Below are positions 5,464-10,611 of a DNA stretch of 10,611 bases, in pieces. The DNA is from JAVMKJ01 sp031732875 (GTDB lineage Bacteria > Pseudomonadota > Gammaproteobacteria > Competibacterales > Competibacteraceae): the NCBI GenBank assembly GCA_031732875.1, contig JAVMKL010000003.1, forward strand, positions 1 to 10,611, written 5' to 3'. The position numbers were made by a program, and so were the translations under genes. The notes beneath the pieces were generated by a model. It searched no databases. It saw only the letters and a program-made list of their open reading frames with translations, and was not told where the DNA came from. Every line of letters starts with the position of its first letter. The first letter of the stretch is position 1.

Positions 5464-6422
5464 GGTTGCCCCTCCTCGTCGGGCAGGCGAACGCCAATCA
5501 CCGGCGCGTAACCCTGATGGACGGTTTCGGAAATGGCACGAGACAACCGACCGTCCCCGCCCAAACCTTGACCCACATATCGAGTTTTCACGTATTGAGC
5601 TGGCTTCAACACCGCGCCAGCGGCGGCCAGCAATAGCGGGGTCTTGAACGGCTGACCCTTTTGCAAGGCGATATCTCCATGCCGGCCAAAGCGCGTGAAC
5701 GGTTGATAACGGCTGGCGTGAGATAGGAACCCGCAACCTTGCGGCGCACATGGAGCCAACGTCAGGTAGGCATTAGCGTTGGCTTGCGCGGTCAGGTTGG
5801 CAGCGGCGTTCTCTTCGACCGCGAACTTGCCCAGCCCGATGCTGGCGTCGCGGCCAAAACCCGTCGCCCCCATACTCTCAAACAGCTCCCGCAATTCCAC
5901 CGCGCTCGACCGAGTCGGGTCGAACACGACGTGAAGATCCAGCGTCAGGCCCGGCGCGAAACCCATTTGCATCATGGTGTAGGGCGCGAATCCGCCCTCG
6001 CCGGTGGTGCCGGTCAAGCGGTTGATGCTGTTGTGCGGCTGCGGCCAGCTTTCTCGCAGGCTGAAATCGGGATGGCCGGTCACTTCCCGATCAGAACAGG
6101 CCACGTTCAGCCAGCTTCGCAGCGGCTGGCGCAGCGCGTCATGGGGAATCCAGTTCCGTTGTTTCAGCCGCTTGCGGTCGGCGTCCGCCGGTTGCTCGAA
6201 CCAACTCAGCGGCAACGCCGGCCTGGGCAGATAGCCGGCGGGCAGGGCGTCGGCGACTACCGCAAACGGCCGGTTTTCGAGATAACCATCGAGGAGTTCC
6301 CGCAACCGCGCCTCGCCCGATTGATGGCGAATCGCCCAGCACAATTGTCCGAACAAGGTATCGCCGAGCGGCGGCGTGCCGAATGGCGAGAGGGGGCGAA
6401 TCCGCAACGTGATCATGTCCAT
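5460..6422 (-). CDS. csm4: Csm4, type III-A RAMP protein (Cas5-like)
   Basis: This is a 320-residue protein that in Csm complexes holds the crRNA 5' tag and contacts Cas10. Recognisable features are the N-terminal strand MITLRIRPLSPFG (3-15), the motif GDTLFGQLCWAIR (20-32) that marks Csm4, and the glycine-rich GFGRDASIGLGKF (188-200). ITLRI is followed by a typical helix, and the C-terminal half has SRYQPFTRFGRHGD (237-250) and KTPLLLAAAGAVL (260-272), which resemble the second RAMP fold. Of the two nearby ATGs (6422 and 6416), I chose 6422 because GGAG at 6430-6433 lies 7 bases away. It starts 25 bp after csm3 and ends in a four-base overlap with csm5, so these genes are translated as a block. 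Confidence 0.95.
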   Translation of the reverse strand: MDMITLRIRPLSPFGTPPLGDTLFGQLCWAIRHQSGEARLRELLDGYLENRPFAVVADALPAGYLPRPALPLSWFEQPADADRKRLKQRNWIPHDALRQPLRSWLNVACSDREVTGHPDFSLRESWPQPHNSINRLTGTTGEGGFAPYTMMQMGFAPGLTLDLHVVFDPTRSSAVELRELFESMGATGFGRDASIGLGKFAVEENAAANLTAQANANAYLTLAPCAPQGCGFLSHASRYQPFTRFGRHGDIALQKGQPFKTPLLLAAAGAVLKPAQYVKTRYVGQGLGGDGRLSRAISETVHQGYAPVIGVRLPDEEGQP

Positions 6423-6447
6423 GATGGCGCTCCAGGTTGGGGATGGC

Positions 6448-7158
6448 TTAAGGCTGGGTCTGCTCCAGCCGCGCTTGCAGGCTGTCCCCATCAAGCGCCA
6501 GTTTGCGGAAGCGCAGCTTGCCGTAGCCACGTGAGCCGGAACCGCCCAAGCCCCCCAGTTCCAGCAAGCGCAACCCAGCCAGTACGGTATCCAACAGGTC
6601 TTCGTCGTCGTGGATTTTGAGGGTCAGTTGGAAGTCGAACACTGCGGTTGCCGGTACCCGCTCCGTGTTGCGCGGATGCTCGGCCACGCCGCGAATGCGG
6701 TCGATCATGTTTTCCATCTTGGTTTCGGTCAGCAGCAGGTTCTTGTCGCGCATGGCGGTCACCCAGTCGCGGGCGAGCGCACAATCCCAGAACGCCAGCC
6801 GGGTCGGGCCGATTTCCGCCACCAGTTTTTCATCCTGATTGCTGCCTTCAGGGGCACCACCGAACAGTTTGAGAATGGTTTTACCCTGAACGACCTGATC
6901 GCTGGCCAGGCGGTTGATGTGACCGAAGCCGAGTGGTTTGCCGTCGGTGAACGCGACCACGCCGGCCCGCCATTCCAGCAGGCTGCGCATCTTGCCCTTG
7001 AGGCTGGAGCCGGGAATGTAGGGTTCCTGGGTAATGGGATTTTTGATTACCGGGTTGTCGGTGCCTCCGATGTGCATTTCGGTGTTGCCGCTACCGATGT
7101 GCAGGCCGCTCAACAGCTCGATTTCACCGGCGATCTTGGCAATGCGGGTCAGTTTCAT
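6448..7158 (-). CDS. csm3: Csm3, backbone RAMP subunit and target-RNA nuclease
   Basis: This 236-residue protein is a highly typical Csm3. Several copies line the crRNA, and each cuts bound target RNA at 6-nt steps. The N-terminus holds LLSGLHIGSGNTEMHIGG (15-32) followed by TDNPVIKNP, placing D34 at the position of the catalytic Asp (D32/D33 in characterised Csm3 proteins). The glycine-rich loop is YIPGSSLKGKMRSLLEW (47-63), and the C-terminal LGGLGGSGSRGYGKLRF (201-217) is the second family signature. I chose ATG 7158 rather than the in-frame ATG 7167 because AGGG at 7168-7171 directly abuts 7167 but is well spaced for 7158, and because family members begin Met-Lys-Leu-Thr. Target-RNA cleavage, which limits how long Cas10 signals, should be intact. 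Confidence 0.97.
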   Translation of the reverse strand: MKLTRIAKIAGEIELLSGLHIGSGNTEMHIGGTDNPVIKNPITQEPYIPGSSLKGKMRSLLEWRAGVVAFTDGKPLGFGHINRLASDQVVQGKTILKLFGGAPEGSNQDEKLVAEIGPTRLAFWDCALARDWVTAMRDKNLLLTETKMENMIDRIRGVAEHPRNTERVPATAVFDFQLTLKIHDDEDLLDTVLAGLRLLELGGLGGSGSRGYGKLRFRKLALDGDSLQARLEQTQP

Positions 7159-7167
7159 GTCGAACAT

Positions 7168-7171
7168 CCCT
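7168..7171 (-). promoter_or_regulatory. Ribosome binding site deciding the csm3 start
   Basis: AGGG on the minus strand lies 9 bases before ATG 7158 and touches ATG 7167. This spacing favours the inner start. It lies in the 15-bp gap after the csm2 stop. Confidence 0.65.
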
Positions 7172-7173
7172 GG

Positions 7174-7692
7174 TTATTTGTCGGACGGACGCAGTTCTTT
7201 GTAGAAACCCAGAATCGCCTCGAAAAACAGCTTGCAGAGACGCAACGTATCCGGGTTTTTCACCTGTTTGAGGCTATCGCCGATCAACTTGACGAAGTTG
7301 GCATCCACCAGCTTGCGACCCTTGGCGTAGGCGACCTTGGCGTTAAGCATGAGAATGAAGGGCAGACATTCAGCGAAGCGCTCGATCTTTTCAGCTTCCT
7401 GGTTCACCTTGGTTTCCCACAGGCAAAGCTCGTCGTAAAACTTGCGAATCTGGCTGGGCTTGTTGGCGTTGCGGTTCTCGGCGATGGTTTCGGCCACCTG
7501 CCGGGCCACACCGTTGAACAGATCGGCATCCAGCGGGGCGAACACGATTTTGCTGGTCACGAGGGTGGGTTCATCCCGGTTGCGGTCGCGGTAATCACCG
7601 CCGGGACCGCCTCGATTGTCGCGGGGCGCGGAACTCCGGGTAGTGACTGTCGCGGAGGGGCGGTTTGGATTTCCATGGCGATGGTCTTGCAT
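7174..7692 (-). CDS. csm2: Csm2, small subunit of the type III-A complex
   Basis: The 172-residue protein is the small helical subunit (Cas11-type) that forms the inner filament along the crRNA-target duplex. The conserved part starts near residue 45 and includes AENRNANKPSQIRKFYDELC (71-90), LPFILMLNAKVAYAKGRK (110-127) and LCKLFFEAILGFYKELRP (152-169), all predicted helices and matching Csm2. Residues 1-42 are low complexity, rich in Arg, Asn, Gly and Asp and free of hydrophobic clusters, so they are probably disordered; most Csm2 proteins are 120-150 residues and lack so long a tail. ATG 7692 is preceded by GGGAGA. The much longer frame upstream overlaps cas10 and is a shadow. It starts 16 bp after the cas10 stop. 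Confidence 0.94.
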   Translation of the reverse strand: MQDHRHGNPNRPSATVTTRSSAPRDNRGGPGGDYRDRNRDEPTLVTSKIVFAPLDADLFNGVARQVAETIAENRNANKPSQIRKFYDELCLWETKVNQEAEKIERFAECLPFILMLNAKVAYAKGRKLVDANFVKLIGDSLKQVKNPDTLRLCKLFFEAILGFYKELRPSDK

Positions 7693-7708
7693 GGTGCGGT
7701 TCTCCCTA

Positions 7709-10438
7709 TCAATCCCGCTGTTGGTAAAGGTGTGCGAAAAGAGTAATCCGGTAGGCGCCGGCGTAACGCTCGATGCCGCCGGCGATGATGGCGACAATCT
7801 CCTGTTGCCAGCGGCGGCGAGCAGCTTCATCCATGCCTTTTTGCCGTTCGAGCAACCGGCGGGTGCGATAGGCGAAGCGGGAATACCAAAGCGCGTTTTC
7901 AGGGTTGATCTCCCGTTGACCACGTTGCCCGGTGCGGCCGGAGCGGAGGTTTTCGGCCATGTTGCTCAGGTGCAGCAGCCCGTACAGATAGCCGGTGCTG
8001 AGCTTCAGGTCGCGGGCCAGCCGCTCCAGGGCATCGCGGGATTGGAGCAAGCCAGTGAAGGCATTCCAGCCAACCGTCTGGCCAAAACAGCAAACGGCAT
8101 TTTTGAGCGCCGGAGCCAGACTCGAATCAAGGTCGTGGCCCTTAGCCCGCTCCAGCGCGTCCTCAGCCAATTCGCCCAAGGCCCGAATGGGTAACCCCGG
8201 CTTGGTCATCGTCAATCCTGCTGAAAAGGTGATACCGGGATTGCCGGCCACATAGCGGGCGAACTCCTGCCGCATTCGCGTCGCCAACTGGATTTGCGAA
8301 CACCACGGCCCAATCAGAAAGAAATCATCGCCGCCAGCGAACACGGTGTAGGTATTGCGAAACTCGGGCTGACTCTGACACAACGCTGGCAGGTAAACGG
8401 CAAAAAAAGCATTGAGTTGCCGGGACAGCGCCGCCATCCGGGCGAAAGTGGGTTCGCTCAAGCCACGCTGAAAAATCGCCCCCAAGTTGTCCACGTCGCC
8501 CTTGAGCGTCATCAGCGCATCCACGCCGACCCAGCGTTGCCGTTCGTTCAACCATCGATCTTCGCAGGCCAGATGGTTGAGGGTTTTCGGCTCGCCGGGA
8601 TGCGGGTTGAAATCGGCCTCGTCCCGAAGCCCCTTGTACTTGTCACTTTCCCAGGCGTTCTCACTCTCGAAACGGGGAATGTAGCCGTTGATGGCCCGGC
8701 GGGCGCAGCCGTTCCACAGCGGTTGTTCCAGGGCTTCCGGCATCGAAATATCCCAACAGCGCCGCAGGTTGCCGTCGCGCGCCTCCTGGCCGAACCCGCC
8801 GGTTTCAGCAGCTTCGGCGGTGAAGCCGATGTGGTAGTCGAAGATCGGCGTCACCAGGGACTTCAGCGCCTTGCCGCTCATGGATGCGCGGGTGATCAAC
8901 AACCGGTCGCGATGGGTGAGGAATCGGCCAATGTCTATTTGGTCGGCCGCCAGCGCGCAAATCCCTACATTGGGGGCAATTTCTTGAGTGGCGGGCGAGC
9001 GACCATCAATCTTGCATTCGCGCAGGGGGCCGAATTGCTTCAGATAACCCTCGAATAGCGGCGGGGGCGGTTGTACCCCGCACAGGTCGAATCGCCGCAG
9101 CTTGATCTCTTCCAACCGCTGGAACAGGCGCTTGATCAAGTCCGCGAACGGACGCTGGCCACCGGCCCCTTTCAGGAAGTCGTTGCAACCGGCCGGCTCC
9201 CAGGCCAAACCGATCCCCGATTGCCCCCAGGCGTGCGTCAGAAACCAGGTATCCAGTTCCCGTTGCACCGCAACCAGTCTTTCAACGGTCTCAGGGGTTT
9301 TCGGGGCGACGATCAGAAACTTGCCGGCGGCGTTGATGATCTGGCTGGTTCCCGGCAGGTCGAGCGCTTCCAGCACCCGCAGCGCCGCGCATTCGCTCAG
9401 CAGCGAAACATAGAACGAGCGACCGCGCAGCAACTTGGCAGCGCGCTTTTGCGTCTCGCCGCCAGTGGCGAAGATGAAATCCTGAATGCCGAAGCAGTCG
9501 CCCTGAATCAACAGGAATTTCTGTTCATTCCAGTCGGCGCGGTCAGCCAGGGCGCGGCGGACGGTTTCCGGGTCATGGCCTTGATCGTGGTGATAACGCC
9601 ACAGCGCGACCGCCAGCGCCGCGACTGCCTTGGAGTGGTCGTACAGCGACACGTCGGGTTTGACGTTGAAAGCGGTGGCCGAGGGAATGGCGAAAGCGTA
9701 GCAGGCCCACAGGGTCTCAAAGTGATCCAGCCACAGCGGCAAAGCTTCCCGGTGCGAGGCGGGAATTTCGGCCAACGCCTGCTCGAATCCTTCCCACAAC
9801 CGGGCGTATTCCTGTCGTGCATGGTCCTTGTCGTCATGCTCGTAGTCGGTGGCGGGGACCGGAAACAATGCCGCTGGTGTCATCGGTTCCAACCGATAGC
9901 GCTGCTGGAACACCATCGGCTCCTTGCTGTCATCCAGCCGGATTTGCTCGAACAACGTCAGCAGGCGGGCGGTGTAGTGATTTTTCCGGGAGGAGGTTTC
10001 GTCGGGCGCAGCGTTGTACTTCTCAAACTCGCTGCGCTCGAAACCGGATGCCACCCGGTCGGCGGTGGCGATAACCCATTGCAACCAGGTTTCCGGCCGA
10101 TGGTGGCGGGCGGCGGCATTGATCAGGGAGTCATCGATGCTGGTTCCAAACGGAACCGTTTCGGTTTCGCCGCGCACTTGGGGCAACCAAGATTCGATAC
10201 GGTCGAAAGCCAAGGCAGTGTAAGCGGCGTGTTTGTGGGAGAACCAACCGCGATCTTGGGGATGAGTTTGATGATAGGGGCTGTACTGGTGGACGTTCTT
10301 TTCCAGCGTGGACGAATCCACCGTCAAACCGGCGCGTTCGGCCAGTTTGCCGAGATCGTGCAGCAGGCCGGCCAAGGCGACCCGGCACGAAGCGCGCAGC
10401 CGCTGTTCGGCGTTATGTAGGGTTTGTGGGTCGTTCAT
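7709..10438 (-). CDS. cas10: Cas10/Csm1, type III-A signature subunit with HD and GGDD motifs
   Basis: The 909-residue protein is the large subunit of the Csm complex. Near the N-terminus an HD nuclease motif, ALAGLLHDLGKLAERAG (21-37, H27/D28), is followed by further His residues (SHKHAAYTAL, 67-76; HHRPETW, 112-118); this domain cuts single-stranded DNA. The first Palm-like domain carries LIQGDCFGIQDFIFATGG (310-327). The middle region keeps Cys at 453, 475 and 494 rather than a clear double-CxxC zinc ribbon. The second Palm domain has TLKGDVDNLGAIF (644-656, D648/D650) and the intact cyclase motif FAGGDDFFLIG (700-710), so it should make cyclic oligoadenylate from ATP. A helical C-terminal domain follows. 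ATG 10438 has AGAGGA 6 bases upstream and starts the conserved region; the in-frame ATG 10597 lies inside the preceding gene. It is the first csm gene of the block. Confidence 0.98.
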   Translation of the reverse strand: MNDPQTLHNAEQRLRASCRVALAGLLHDLGKLAERAGLTVDSSTLEKNVHQYSPYHQTHPQDRGWFSHKHAAYTALAFDRIESWLPQVRGETETVPFGTSIDDSLINAAARHHRPETWLQWVIATADRVASGFERSEFEKYNAAPDETSSRKNHYTARLLTLFEQIRLDDSKEPMVFQQRYRLEPMTPAALFPVPATDYEHDDKDHARQEYARLWEGFEQALAEIPASHREALPLWLDHFETLWACYAFAIPSATAFNVKPDVSLYDHSKAVAALAVALWRYHHDQGHDPETVRRALADRADWNEQKFLLIQGDCFGIQDFIFATGGETQKRAAKLLRGRSFYVSLLSECAALRVLEALDLPGTSQIINAAGKFLIVAPKTPETVERLVAVQRELDTWFLTHAWGQSGIGLAWEPAGCNDFLKGAGGQRPFADLIKRLFQRLEEIKLRRFDLCGVQPPPPLFEGYLKQFGPLRECKIDGRSPATQEIAPNVGICALAADQIDIGRFLTHRDRLLITRASMSGKALKSLVTPIFDYHIGFTAEAAETGGFGQEARDGNLRRCWDISMPEALEQPLWNGCARRAINGYIPRFESENAWESDKYKGLRDEADFNPHPGEPKTLNHLACEDRWLNERQRWVGVDALMTLKGDVDNLGAIFQRGLSEPTFARMAALSRQLNAFFAVYLPALCQSQPEFRNTYTVFAGGDDFFLIGPWCSQIQLATRMRQEFARYVAGNPGITFSAGLTMTKPGLPIRALGELAEDALERAKGHDLDSSLAPALKNAVCCFGQTVGWNAFTGLLQSRDALERLARDLKLSTGYLYGLLHLSNMAENLRSGRTGQRGQREINPENALWYSRFAYRTRRLLERQKGMDEAARRRWQQEIVAIIAGGIERYAGAYRITLFAHLYQQRD

Positions 10439-10517
10439 CCCAGTTCCTCTGGCAGTCAAACGGTGGTGATAGTAGATCTTTTCCTGCAACTGTCGCCGCC
10501 CCGGCAAGCTTGCCGTC

Positions 10518-10611
10518 TCATTCCTCCTCCAAACCGGCGAAGTGAATCCGGTGTGGTTCCAGCCGCAGGGCGTAGCGCGAGCGGGGGCGGCGGCCATCGC
10601 CCTGAATCAGG
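10518..10611 (-). CDS. C-terminal end of an unidentified gene upstream of cas10
   Basis: Thirty complete codons run in from the right edge to a TGA at 10520-10518. The frame has the strong G/C third-position bias of a real gene, and encodes a basic, strand-like end including SRYALRLEPHRIHFAGLEEE. It lies 79 bp before cas10 on the same strand. A cas6 or another cas gene is expected at this place, but too little is visible to name it. Confidence 0.6.
   Translation of the reverse strand, partial: LIQGDGRRPRSRYALRLEPHRIHFAGLEEE

Noticed and set aside
5464..5751. N-terminal extension of csm5 to an upstream ATG
   Set aside because: It would overlap csm4 by almost 300 bases; ATG 5463 has a strong ribosome binding site and begins the conserved RAMP strand.
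5739..6620. 293-codon plus-strand open frame opposite csm4 and csm3
   Set aside because: Antisense to two csm genes with clear family motifs; composition-driven.
6610..7746. 378-codon plus-strand open frame opposite csm3 and csm2
   Set aside because: It spans two well-supported minus-strand genes and their gap, and shows no recognisable motifs; a codon-bias shadow.
9071..10420. 449-codon open frame on the plus strand opposite cas10
   Set aside because: It is antisense to a full, motif-rich cas10 and results from the G/C third-position bias of that gene; its translation shows no domain pattern.
10456..10521. 21-codon frame (start overlapping the upstream stop as ATGA, preceded by GGAGG) before cas10
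   Set aside because: Too short and without recognisable features; the overlap and purine-rich stretch can be explained by the Glu-Glu-Glu end of the upstream gene.
1..10611. CRISPR array, tRNA, rRNA or insertion sequence
   Set aside because: Scanning by eye found no regularly spaced repeats, no cloverleaf-like sequences, no transposase and no terminal inverted repeats.

Overview
The window is about 60% G+C and carries most of a type III-A (Csm) CRISPR-Cas locus with its signalling accessories. The gene set (proteobacterial-style Csm proteins, a CARF-RelE effector of the kind characterised as Cami1 in Allochromatium vinosum, Csx16, and several toxin-antitoxin pairs) suggests a gammaproteobacterium of the purple-sulfur or Competibacter type. 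That placement is an inference from protein style only.

Read on the minus strand from the right edge, the layout is: the last 30 codons of an unidentified gene (10518-10611); cas10/csm1 (7709-10438), csm2 (7174-7692), csm3 (6448-7158), csm4 (5460-6422) and csm5 (3796-5463); a Uma2-family nuclease gene (3268-3753); an overlapping antitoxin/PIN-toxin pair (2985-3227 and 2558-2998); a CARF-RelE effector (1386-2498); and a 71-residue antitoxin-like gene (1098-1313), which may be followed by a 16-codon toxin remnant. From cas10 onward every gap is 72 bp or less and two gene pairs overlap, so this could be one transcription unit of about 9.3 kb. Near the left end a RHH antitoxin and PIN toxin (407-622 and 619-1029) run on the plus strand. 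Divergent from them is csx16 on the minus strand (1-316), open at the window edge.

The genes form a fairly complete signalling immunity circuit. Cas10 has both an HD nuclease motif and an intact GGDD cyclase motif. Csm2-Csm5 build the crRNA-guided backbone, and Csm3 keeps its target-RNA-cleaving Asp. The CARF-RelE protein would sense cyclic oligoadenylate and cut mRNA on the ribosome. Csx16 belongs to a family predicted to be a ring nuclease that removes the messenger. No CRISPR array and no recognisable cas1, cas2 or cas6 is visible, so crRNA processing and adaptation must be encoded outside the window. The stretch around the effector is crowded with toxin-antitoxin-like genes and a Uma2 nuclease, and it is the most unusual part.
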